Positions 8,357 through 16,922 of a stretch of DNA of 64,000 nt are shown piece after piece. The stretch lies in NCBI GenBank assembly GCA_964511425.1, contig CAZEFI010000003.1, forward strand, positions 46,034-110,033. The letters run 5' to 3'. Under the pieces are notes generated by a model. That model ran no database searches. It was given only the letters and a program-made list of their open reading frames with translations, and was not told the DNA's origin. This DNA comes from Bin55 sp964511425 (GTDB lineage: Bacteria > Pseudomonadota > Gammaproteobacteria > Pseudomonadales > Azotimanducaceae). Position 1 is the stretch's first letter. The number at the start of each line of letters is the position of its first letter. A program made the position numbers and the translations under genes.

Positions 8357-11300
8357 TCAATCCAAAGTCTCGACACGTGTCCATCGAATTGCATCGGCAA
8401 ACACATTCAGATAGAGGCTATCGGTCTTGTCTGACACCGAAACATCGACTCCTTGTGCAGGTAATTCAAAAGTTCCAATGGAATGCCAACCAGGAGTTAA
8501 GTTAGGTGCGTCTATGGTTTTAGATGTTGTCGTCGAACCATTACGAATTTCAAGGTGAAAGGTACCGATGCGCATCCCCATGGTTTGCGAACTACTCGAT
8601 CCTAAAGCACTCACTTCTTCGCGGAAGTATCCTTTGGGAAGATAATACTCCAATTCCCACTTACCTGCTGTGGGAAGAGTGGTGTGGAAGTTCGCGAATG
8701 CATTTCCAGTTCCCAGACGCGCTATAGTAAAAGTGCGTCGATAAGTCCCATATGCCGTTGGATCCGTCCATCGATGCCAACCTGTTTGTTCGTAGAAATT
8801 AAACAATGAATATTTCGGTAAACCATGATCCATTGGAACGTCTTTCGTGCCTACGAGTTTGCGAAAAAACTGGGAAAACAAGTTATTTGGGGTAGATGAC
8901 CCACCAAGTTCGACGACTGAGAAGCCGGGATCAAGATCGTCAATCGTGATCGAGCTGTCGTTCACATCCTTAAACGACTCTAACTTCGTAACAGACTTGA
9001 TGTACGGTTTGTCGTCACCCACGAGTTCCTCTTCTAGGAATTGATCGGACTCAGGAAGGTCTAAACGCAAATTCATGCGATTGAGCGAGAGGTAGGGTTC
9101 GACTGTGATGTGTTGTACTGGATTTGAACTCTCAACTACGACCTGTAGAGACTGATTTGCTCCAACCAACATTGTGAGTAACGAGGGGCGAGTTTCGCTC
9201 ATATACTGTCCTAGATAATCCTCACCATTTTGGTATGTCAAGGAAAGTTTTACAGGTCCTGGAGTTTGTTCATTGTTTTGTATGGTGAACGTAGACTCGT
9301 ACTTGGGTTGTTCCAGATTCTCCAACTTCACCATAGATGGATTGGAGACTTGAAATCCCGGTAAGTCCGCTGTTCCTATCAAATCACTAGCCAGGTCTGC
9401 TAAGTCTACTCCATGCTCAGCAACGACTGTTTTGAATTCCTCAAAATTAAAGGTCGTCCCTCGAAATCGATTCGTCAGATCCAACAAGAATGTTGGAACA
9501 TTGTTGGTACCTAGAGAATCTCGAAGGAGCATTCCGAACCGTTGCGTACGCAATTTCAAAGCGCGCTTTTCGATGGAACTGTTCTTGTCTCCTACTGCGT
9601 CAAACAACGTCACTGAAGTTACGGCGTCCCAAACTTCTGGCGCGTTGTGGATGTTGTGCAGTTTCCTTATGACACCGAATGGATATTTGCCTTCGTCTTC
9701 TCCGCTAAAAGACTGCAATATCTTCATTGGTGCAATGCTGCTAAAGTTAAAAATCGTTGGATTCAACGCGAGCTCAAAGTCATAACTGTCATCAAAGTAG
9801 GCTGACAACCCTTTAACTAGGAACTCTACCAGGGTATTTAGTGCTAACGCTCCGTCGTCAGTCGCACTAGTTTGTTGAGTGTATAAGCTTCGAGAAAGGC
9901 CGAATGAAAGGTTACTTTCAAATAATGCATGCGCTAGGTACGCACCAATCGAGTCAATGACCATCCCGTCATATTGTTCTTCAGTAAAGTTATATTGTTC
10001 AATGACCTCTTGACGATCGCCTTCAAAATTTTTCTTTATCGTTGTGGTAGGTAGGGTAGATTCTCGAATCATCACCATACCTGGTGGACTCATGACTGTA
10101 TCCAACTCTGATCCACCCCCGAACACGCGAAGAGTCGAAGGGACTTCAACTAAAGTGAATGATTCGTAGGGATAATCAAAGCCGTAAGGACGTATAGAAT
10201 CGAATCTCCACTTTATCCGATGTTGAACATACTCTCCAAAGTGTGCAAATCGATCAAATTGTTTTCGATGAACTTTAGCGTACAACAACTCAAACGAAAT
10301 TCCTTCAGCTTCGATAGAGGCTGACTTAAATCTGGATCCCACTAACGCAATTTCTGGAATCGGACTGGATTGTTGGAAACGATACTTTGCTCGTTTGTTG
10401 TCCTCTAAAATTTCGCGTTTCGCGGGTCCTGCCACAAGCCAGTGTCGCGGAACCGAGACGTCAATATTTAGCGTAAAGAAATCTTTTTTTCGAAGTTCCC
10501 AAGCATCCTCACGCGTCGCAGTACCCGCGGTGGGGTACCACTTAATACCCGGTGCGAGCACCACAAAATTTGAACGAAAGATGGCGTTTTCCGTTCCAAG
10601 ATGCCGCAACTGTCGAACATTTGGTCCAACGATTTCGGAGAGTGTATCAACGGTATCTAAATAGGCGAATCGACCGTCAGGATGACCTTTAGCCGTTATC
10701 TCAATTTCATTAGTGCCGGAGTTGAAATACCGTCGTGGAATCATCAGCAATCCATGTTCAAATTCATGATCGATCACTTTTTCACTGGCTACTGCTAAGT
10801 ATGAGATCTTGTAGCCCGGATTCAGCGAAAACAATATGAAATCAGTGCTTTGATCTTCATCGACAGTCACATCTAACTTGAGATCTAAAGTTATTGTTCG
10901 ACCCGGTGTGATATCAATGTTTCCTCGAATGTCATGCACATTGGGAAAAGCATTGGGATTGAAGTGTTGGTTGTGCTCCTCAACCCATTGGTTGATTCGA
11001 TTGTTTTCGAGAGCTTGGGCACCAAACATGGTACCAATGACTAACATTGCAAGACAGAAGGACACACCACCTATTACCAAATTTCTAAACCGAGTCTGTG
11101 TCACTCGCGGTAGGAGACCGGAAGACCAGAACAGGAAAGCCCCTCCCATTAACAACAAAGCTATTCGATTAAAGACTATCGTCGGGGTAAGAAGCGTCGG
11201 AACGAGTTCAGATGGGAAAACTACGTCACCGGACACCGTTTGCAACGGTCTGGACACGTCAAGCGGAAGCCGGCTATTGAGCCAAAAGAACGTGAAGAGG

Positions 11301-11881
11301 CAGCCCGAGGTTAGTAGTAATGCTAGGAGTCTAGACTTCAACAACAATGATAATACGATCACCAAACTCCCGAAGAAGACAAAATTAGGGCCGATGTCAA
11401 GTAGCACGAACGAGACTATACTCCAAAGTTCGATCGGTTCTCCAAACTTAATGGAAAATAGGTCGGCGATTAGCCCGTAAATCATGATCGTTACGAGGAA
11501 AACGATCATTGGGACAGCCAATGTAATCGCAACACCTAACAATCGTCCGGAGAGTAGTTCGATGTCTGTAACTGGTTTGGCATTCATGACTTCATGGATG
11601 CGAGTAATTTCGTCTCGTTTGATCTGGTCGAAAGTAAGAAGAAAAACACCGAGGCAAAAGAGCGCAATAAAGCTTCCCCCCAAAAAGGACATGATGTACC
11701 GAGGACTAATGACGCTGAGCATGGGAATGTCGCTGCCATCGTGCATGTGAGACATAGTCACCACTAAAAAGTAGCTGGTACTGATAGCAATGGCTGCCCA
11801 AACGAAGATGTGCGTACGCAGTAATCTTCTTAGCTTGCGCATCTCGTGTAGCGTCGCACACCAAATCGTTTCGATGTTCAT
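8357..11881 (-). CDS. Giant ABC-2-permease-like / M1-like / golvesin-like membrane protein (paralog A)
   Basis: A 1174-residue protein. Residues of about 24-289 hold seven predicted membrane helices, with the cytoplasmic loop RDEITRIHEVMNAKP near 89-103 as in ABC-2 permeases fused to peptidase-like domains. Residues of about 315-900 resemble an M1 aminopeptidase scaffold: FSLNPGYKI, WYPTAGT, FFTLNIDVSVP and FGGG followed by PGMVMIRESTLP. The zinc motif HExxH is absent where expected. The last 130 residues, with GWHSIGTFELP and a final ADAIRW, look like a golvesin/xanthan-lyase C-terminal domain. Related fusions normally sit beside an ABC ATPase, but none is here. AGAGGAAG lies just before the ATG. 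A periplasmic binding or sensing role is likelier than proteolysis (inference). Confidence 0.7.
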   Translation of the reverse strand: MNIETIWCATLHEMRKLRRLLRTHIFVWAAIAISTSYFLVVTMSHMHDGSDIPMLSVISPRYIMSFLGGSFIALFCLGVFLLTFDQIKRDEITRIHEVMNAKPVTDIELLSGRLLGVAITLAVPMIVFLVTIMIYGLIADLFSIKFGEPIELWSIVSFVLLDIGPNFVFFGSLVIVLSLLLKSRLLALLLTSGCLFTFFWLNSRLPLDVSRPLQTVSGDVVFPSELVPTLLTPTIVFNRIALLLMGGAFLFWSSGLLPRVTQTRFRNLVIGGVSFCLAMLVIGTMFGAQALENNRINQWVEEHNQHFNPNAFPNVHDIRGNIDITPGRTITLDLKLDVTVDEDQSTDFILFSLNPGYKISYLAVASEKVIDHEFEHGLLMIPRRYFNSGTNEIEITAKGHPDGRFAYLDTVDTLSEIVGPNVRQLRHLGTENAIFRSNFVVLAPGIKWYPTAGTATREDAWELRKKDFFTLNIDVSVPRHWLVAGPAKREILEDNKRAKYRFQQSSPIPEIALVGSRFKSASIEAEGISFELLYAKVHRKQFDRFAHFGEYVQHRIKWRFDSIRPYGFDYPYESFTLVEVPSTLRVFGGGSELDTVMSPPGMVMIRESTLPTTTIKKNFEGDRQEVIEQYNFTEEQYDGMVIDSIGAYLAHALFESNLSFGLSRSLYTQQTSATDDGALALNTLVEFLVKGLSAYFDDSYDFELALNPTIFNFSSIAPMKILQSFSGEDEGKYPFGVIRKLHNIHNAPEVWDAVTSVTLFDAVGDKNSSIEKRALKLRTQRFGMLLRDSLGTNNVPTFLLDLTNRFRGTTFNFEEFKTVVAEHGVDLADLASDLIGTADLPGFQVSNPSMVKLENLEQPKYESTFTIQNNEQTPGPVKLSLTYQNGEDYLGQYMSETRPSLLTMLVGANQSLQVVVESSNPVQHITVEPYLSLNRMNLRLDLPESDQFLEEELVGDDKPYIKSVTKLESFKDVNDSSITIDDLDPGFSVVELGGSSTPNNLFSQFFRKLVGTKDVPMDHGLPKYSLFNFYEQTGWHRWTDPTAYGTYRRTFTIARLGTGNAFANFHTTLPTAGKWELEYYLPKGYFREEVSALGSSSSQTMGMRIGTFHLEIRNGSTTTSKTIDAPNLTPGWHSIGTFELPAQGVDVSVSDKTDSLYLNVFADAIRWTRVETLD

Positions 11882-12254
11882 ACTTCCTCTACGGTTGATT
11901 GCATGCTAAATTCTCAAGTGACTTCTTTACATTTATGGAACAACCATGACTAGTAGCTGACGCGCTCGCACCAGCAACCGAGACGATGACCAAGAAGAAG
12001 TAGTTGATAGATTTTCCGTTTCGATGGTCAGGCATCTGAGCACTCATCTCAAAGGTTCGTTTCTAATGTACGCTCAACAACATGAGCACATTTCCTATAC
12101 TCAATCGGGTCTAAGGTTTACTCATTGTGCAAAACCGTTTGCGAAACTCCTCTCCTGTATCTAAACTCACAGTGTAATTGACTCTACTACTCTTGCAGAA
12201 AGTACTGACAATACACGGGTAAAACGATACCCGCTTGGGGTAATCTAGATAGTC
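11882..12254. other. 373-bp gap between two giant paralogs, with one small reading
   Basis: The gap between paralogs A and B contains one possible small gene on the minus strand (11889-12047). The remaining bases, about 12048-12254, show no further protein-like reading or clear hairpin. Confidence 0.4.
11889..12047 (-). CDS. Candidate small protein with one hydrophobic segment
   Basis: A 52-codon reading from ATG to TAG ending seven bases before the ATG of paralog A. After a polar start, residues of about 16-31 are hydrophobic and small (YFFLVIVSVAGASASA), followed by a short polar tail. The start resembles the anchors of the helical-repeat proteins (MSA.. and RN..INY..L.IV..AG), so it may be the remnant of a further anchored gene or a small membrane or secreted protein. 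No strong Shine-Dalgarno precedes it. Confidence 0.3.
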   Translation of the reverse strand: MSAQMPDHRNGKSINYFFLVIVSVAGASASATSHGCSINVKKSLENLACNQP

Positions 12255-15200
12255 TTACTCGTCGTTCTCAACAGGACTCCAGCGAATTGCATCTGCGTAT
12301 ACATATTTGTATTCGTTAGGGTTAGAAATCCACACTTCTACTTCAGGATTGTTAACTTCGTAAGTTCCGATCAGGTGCCATCCAGGCGCAACCTTCATAG
12401 CATCCAAGGACTCAGTGTTTACAACCTCATCGATATGTACGTCAATTTTTGCGACCCCTGCTATGTCTCCGCCGATAGTTTCTGTATAAGTGCTCCCCCG
12501 ATATCGTCGTGTTCGCGATATATTTACTTTCGGTAGAAAGTATTCCACTTGCCACGAACCCGTTGAAGGTAGGATCGTGGAAAACTTGGCAAATGTTTCG
12601 CCGCTCCCTCGCCTATTCAACGCAAGCGTCTTCCAATACTTACCGTAGGCTGTCGTATCAGACTTTCGTTCCCAGGTGTCGTTCTGTACCACAATTTCGT
12701 TAAACTGATAAATTGGAAGACCACGAATCATCTCACTGTCCGAAACACCCACAAAACGACGTGCTAGCGATATGAACGGGTTAAATTGGAATCGACTAGA
12801 GTTATCTACGACAGAAAAACCTGAATCCAGGTCATCGATCACGATGAATGAATCTCCGACCGACTGTACGGGTTCGATTTCACGTATCGACACGATTTCC
12901 GGGGTCCCTCCATACCTATTTTCTTCTTCAGATAAATCCTGTATCGTTGGTAAATCTAATTGCAGTATATCGTGGTTGAGTGATAAATATGGTTGGATCA
13001 CAACATCTATTCTCGGTGACCCACTATGAAGAACAACTTCAAGTGCTTGATTCTTCTCAACGAAGACTGGGATCCAATTGCCAAAATCTCTGAGATATGC
13101 CATTCCCGGACTACCCGGAATGACGCGACAGAATCCGGCAGTAGATTCCCCATTTTGTAATATAAACGTAGTCTCAAAAATTGCGGTATCATCTTCTTCG
13201 GTTTGCACACGACGTTGCGCGACATTGGATGTGATAAATCCCGGCAAACTAGATGAATAAATCATGTCGCCAAGTTGTTGCTCAAAGTCAACTCCGTGTG
13301 CTTCAGTCACCGAGAGGAAATCATCATAGCTGAAGTTGTGTCCTCGAAATTGTTGTCGTAGCTCCGCAATGATCGGAACAATTACATCAGTTCCCCATAG
13401 ATCCATCAACAATCTACTTATACCAAGAGTCCGTAATCGCAATGCTCTTCTTTCCACTGTGGACTCATTACTAGGTTCATAATCCGCTAGTGATAGGCTT
13501 TCGACTGCTTCCATTACAGCGGCAGAGGTCAATTTTCGATTGCGCGCAGTGAACCATTCTAAGATCTGATCCCCTATTTCCATTTCGATGTACCGTTGAT
13601 GAGGACTTGCCTCGATAGATCTGAGAATATTTGCGATCTGAACTGGGTCAATGTGGCTTAAATCCAGTACCTCTCGGTCCAGACCAATGTCGAACTCAAA
13701 TGAAATTTCGCGTTCTTCAAACACTAAATGAATCATTTGTTCTAAAATCAGGTTAAGCATCTCCGCGCGAGGACCAGTTGCGCTGACCTGATCGAAAAAG
13801 ACTGACTGATAAAAATGGATTAAGTGATTGCCGGCAAATTGTTCGATCCCAAAATAGGTCCTAAGTCTATGTATTTTTGATGTCACCCAGTTACGATCAG
13901 CCCAATCAAGATCCCCAGCACGTTGATAATCATTTTCTGCGTGAAGGCTATCCAAATGCATCGTTGGTAACGAGGTTTCGGGCATCATTAAGATTCCTGG
14001 CATTCCCAATACAGGTTTCAGCGAACGACCACCACCGAATGTACGTAATGCGGTAGGAACCTCTACTAAAGAATAGACTGAGAAAGGGTAATCAAGACTG
14101 CTTGACCTCATCTGTTCCAATTTGTGCTCAACTATTGGTAGGTGCGGCGGATTATCAGGCAAAGTTAGAGCGTCAAAATTTCTTTTGTGTACTCGACTAT
14201 ACAAGAGCTCAAATTCGATACCGTCAACCTGATGTGAAGCACTCTCAAATCGAGACGCTACCAGAGCGATTCGTGGCAGCGAGTTATTCGATCTAAAACG
14301 AAAAACCGCACGATCATTTTCTTCAGCTAATTCTCGCTGAGCCGGACCTGCAACAAGCCAGCCCGACGGGACAGAAACATGCATGTCAACAGTAAAAAAA
14401 TCCTTCCGTCTTCTACTCCACAGGTCTTCGTTCGTAGCCGTTCCGGAAGTTGGATACCACTTCACTCCTGGCATCAATGTCACAAATTCCGGGTGAAAAA
14501 TGTAGTTTTCCGTGCCTAGATAACGAAGTTGGCGAGCCTCTAGACCGACAACCTTCGATATCCGCTCCACCGAATCCAAATATGCAAACTGCGATTTTGG
14601 CCGACCCTTCGCTTTCAATTGCAGTTCCACAATGTTTTCCGAAAAGTACTTTCTTGGTATTCGTAACAGCCCTTTCTTGAACTTAGCATCTTTGATTGAC
14701 TCACCTGAAATGCTAAGTTCGCGTATGCGATAATTAGGATTTAAAGAAAACAACACGAACTCTCCTGAATGCTCGCCTGCTATTGAAACATCTAGAGTGA
14801 GATTTAAATCAATAGTACGTCCCGGGTAAATATCTACATTGCCTCGAAGTTTGTGGATATCTGGGAATGAATCTGGCTCAAAATGCTCATCGTGAAATCG
14901 TTTCCAGCCCGCAATCTGCTGCTGCTCCATAAACTGCATACCCAACATTCCTGCAATCAGGAGAATGCCCCCGCCGAAGGTATAGAGACCCAGTTTTCGC
15001 GGTCCTAAATTCGAGCCGGTATTTCGCGAATGGAGAGACGCTAGCCAATACAGGAAACCTAATCCCATCAAAATCAACGCGATACGATTTAAGACAATTT
15101 CAACGGTCCAGAGTGTAGGAGTAATTTCCGAAGGAAAGATAACGTTTCCTGTTACCATTTGCAGGGGCGAGGTGAGAGCCCAAGGCAGGCGACTAGTGAT

Positions 15201-15800
15201 CCATTGCAAACCAAACATACAAAATGCTACTAGGAGTAATGCTATAAACCGTGGTCTGATGATCCAAGCGAGCAAAAGCACTAGCGCTCCAAAGAAGATA
15301 AAGTTGGGTAGTACATCCAACAGCAGAAACGATGCCACGCTCCATGGTTCGATAGGCTCTCCAAATGGAATCGCGAGCGCCTCCGACAACAGTCCATACG
15401 CTATGGCGAGCGTCAGTACGAGCAATAGCAACAGTCCCATGATGAGAAATACGCCAAACAACCGTCCTAAGAAAAACTGAAGACTGCCGACCGGTTTGCA
15501 ATCGAGAACCTCTTGGATGCGGTACCTCTCGTCTCGAGAATGTATATCAAATGCGAAAAGCAGAACGCCAATACAGAACAAAGCTAGGAAGTTGCTACCG
15601 AGAATCCCAAAGAAATATCGCGGACTAATGACTCCATACATCGGTAAAACCCCGGAATCCTGCATTTGAAACAACGTCACAATGACGAAGTACCACAGAC
15701 AAGTTACAAAGGTAAGAGTCAGAATGAATTTTGTGCGGCTTAGCCTAGTACACACGCGGATTTCGTTCCGAGCAAGCACCCACCACATTGGAAGTCTCAT
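12255..15800 (-). CDS. Giant ABC-2-permease-like / M1-like / golvesin-like membrane protein (paralog B)
   Basis: A 1181-residue paralog of the 8357-11881 protein with the same plan. About seven N-terminal membrane helices span residues 25-295, with the loop RDERYRIQEVLDCKP. A periplasmic M1-like part follows, with FSLNPNYRI, WYPTSGT, FFTVDMHVSVP and FGGG then PGILMMPETSLP. The golvesin-like end has GWHLIGTYEV and YADAIRW. HExxH is absent. The shared segments make a tandem duplication with paralog A clear. Its ATG is 42 bp from the divergently read methyltransferase, so both promoters must be short or overlap the coding starts. Confidence 0.7.
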   Translation of the reverse strand: MRLPMWWVLARNEIRVCTRLSRTKFILTLTFVTCLWYFVIVTLFQMQDSGVLPMYGVISPRYFFGILGSNFLALFCIGVLLFAFDIHSRDERYRIQEVLDCKPVGSLQFFLGRLFGVFLIMGLLLLLVLTLAIAYGLLSEALAIPFGEPIEPWSVASFLLLDVLPNFIFFGALVLLLAWIIRPRFIALLLVAFCMFGLQWITSRLPWALTSPLQMVTGNVIFPSEITPTLWTVEIVLNRIALILMGLGFLYWLASLHSRNTGSNLGPRKLGLYTFGGGILLIAGMLGMQFMEQQQIAGWKRFHDEHFEPDSFPDIHKLRGNVDIYPGRTIDLNLTLDVSIAGEHSGEFVLFSLNPNYRIRELSISGESIKDAKFKKGLLRIPRKYFSENIVELQLKAKGRPKSQFAYLDSVERISKVVGLEARQLRYLGTENYIFHPEFVTLMPGVKWYPTSGTATNEDLWSRRRKDFFTVDMHVSVPSGWLVAGPAQRELAEENDRAVFRFRSNNSLPRIALVASRFESASHQVDGIEFELLYSRVHKRNFDALTLPDNPPHLPIVEHKLEQMRSSSLDYPFSVYSLVEVPTALRTFGGGRSLKPVLGMPGILMMPETSLPTMHLDSLHAENDYQRAGDLDWADRNWVTSKIHRLRTYFGIEQFAGNHLIHFYQSVFFDQVSATGPRAEMLNLILEQMIHLVFEEREISFEFDIGLDREVLDLSHIDPVQIANILRSIEASPHQRYIEMEIGDQILEWFTARNRKLTSAAVMEAVESLSLADYEPSNESTVERRALRLRTLGISRLLMDLWGTDVIVPIIAELRQQFRGHNFSYDDFLSVTEAHGVDFEQQLGDMIYSSSLPGFITSNVAQRRVQTEEDDTAIFETTFILQNGESTAGFCRVIPGSPGMAYLRDFGNWIPVFVEKNQALEVVLHSGSPRIDVVIQPYLSLNHDILQLDLPTIQDLSEEENRYGGTPEIVSIREIEPVQSVGDSFIVIDDLDSGFSVVDNSSRFQFNPFISLARRFVGVSDSEMIRGLPIYQFNEIVVQNDTWERKSDTTAYGKYWKTLALNRRGSGETFAKFSTILPSTGSWQVEYFLPKVNISRTRRYRGSTYTETIGGDIAGVAKIDVHIDEVVNTESLDAMKVAPGWHLIGTYEVNNPEVEVWISNPNEYKYVYADAIRWSPVENDE

Positions 15801-15842
15801 CTTCTGCTAAAGCGATTTCGCGATAATGTCCTACTACTTATT

Positions 15843-16907
15843 ATGCTAATAAATACATCCCACAAATTGGTGTTTACGGACGCACGAAACCTTTCGTCGG
15901 TTCCAGATAACAGCGTGCATCTCGTCGTCACGTCTCCGCCGTACCCGATGATTAAGATGTGGGACCACATCTATTCCACACAGAACGAACACATCCATCA
16001 CGCACTTGAGAGTGGAAAAGGTAAGGACGCTTTCGAGCAAATGCATTGTCTACTTGATGCAGTATGGATAGAAGTGGATCGCGTTCTAGTATCTGGTGGT
16101 ATTTGTTGTATTAATATCGGGGATGCTACGCGTTCTTTCGGTGGCCAGTTTGCACTGTATCCCAATCACCAAAGAGTCCAACAAACCTTTCTTACACGAG
16201 ACTACCACTGCTTACCAAGCACGATATGGCGCAAAGTCACCAATGCTCCAAACAAATTTATGGGATCAGGGATGATGCCGCCAAGTGCCTACGTGACTCT
16301 GGAGCATGAGTGGATTCTGATCTTTAGAAAGAATGGTCGTAGAGCGTTCGAAACTGAAAGTGAAAAGTCAAAGCGTTTAGCTAGTGCATACTTCTGGGAA
16401 GAACGCAATGTCTGGTTTAGCGATCTCTGGCAACTACATGGTACTACGCAAAACATTAGTCTATCGAATACAAGACGATCGCGAAGCGCGGCTTTTCCAT
16501 TCGAATTACCCTATCGTTTGATCAACATGTACTCCGTCAAAGGTGATACTGTTCTTGATCCTTTTCTTGGGACCGGTACGACTATGTTTGCTGCAATAGC
16601 ATCGGAGCGCAACAGCATTGGGGTTGAAGTCGATCATAGTCTTCAAAAATTGATTCAAGCCCAAATTTCGACTGAGAGGGTACTAGCGATAAATCAATAC
16701 ACGACTCAGCGTCTGGGGCACCACGAACAATTTGTGAGGAACTTCAACAAGCCACTGAAACACTTCAATGCAATCCATAACTTTGAGGTGGTTACCCGCC
16801 AAGAGATACAACTCAGGCTACGTTTCATCGAGTCATTACAAATTCACGATACACAGATTACCGCCAATTACTGCGACGAAGAACCAATAATCCCGAAGGT
16901 GTTTTAG
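15843..16907 (+). CDS. Orphan site-specific DNA methyltransferase (TSPPY type)
   Basis: A 354-residue amino-methyltransferase. The catalytic motif IV, TSPPY, is at residues 30-34 and precedes the SAM-binding motif I, DPFLGTGTT, at 239-247, which is the beta-class order. It should methylate either cytosine N4 or adenine N6. SPPY is common in cytosine-N4 enzymes, but the base cannot be settled by eye. No restriction endonuclease is adjacent: one neighbour is a giant membrane protein and the other is glmS. It is therefore an orphan methylase, perhaps epigenetic or a relic of a restriction system. The last 90 residues beyond motif I lack a recognised domain. Confidence 0.8.
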   Translation: MLINTSHKLVFTDARNLSSVPDNSVHLVVTSPPYPMIKMWDHIYSTQNEHIHHALESGKGKDAFEQMHCLLDAVWIEVDRVLVSGGICCINIGDATRSFGGQFALYPNHQRVQQTFLTRDYHCLPSTIWRKVTNAPNKFMGSGMMPPSAYVTLEHEWILIFRKNGRRAFETESEKSKRLASAYFWEERNVWFSDLWQLHGTTQNISLSNTRRSRSAAFPFELPYRLINMYSVKGDTVLDPFLGTGTTMFAAIASERNSIGVEVDHSLQKLIQAQISTERVLAINQYTTQRLGHHEQFVRNFNKPLKHFNAIHNFEVVTRQEIQLRLRFIESLQIHDTQITANYCDEEPIIPKVF

Positions 16908-16922
16908 TCCTTATCTCTCTAA

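Noticed and set aside
10878..11480. A 200-codon plus-strand reading opposite the membrane part of paralog A
   Set aside because: It is the antisense of a clearly coding, membrane-helix-rich region and has no protein-like pattern of its own.
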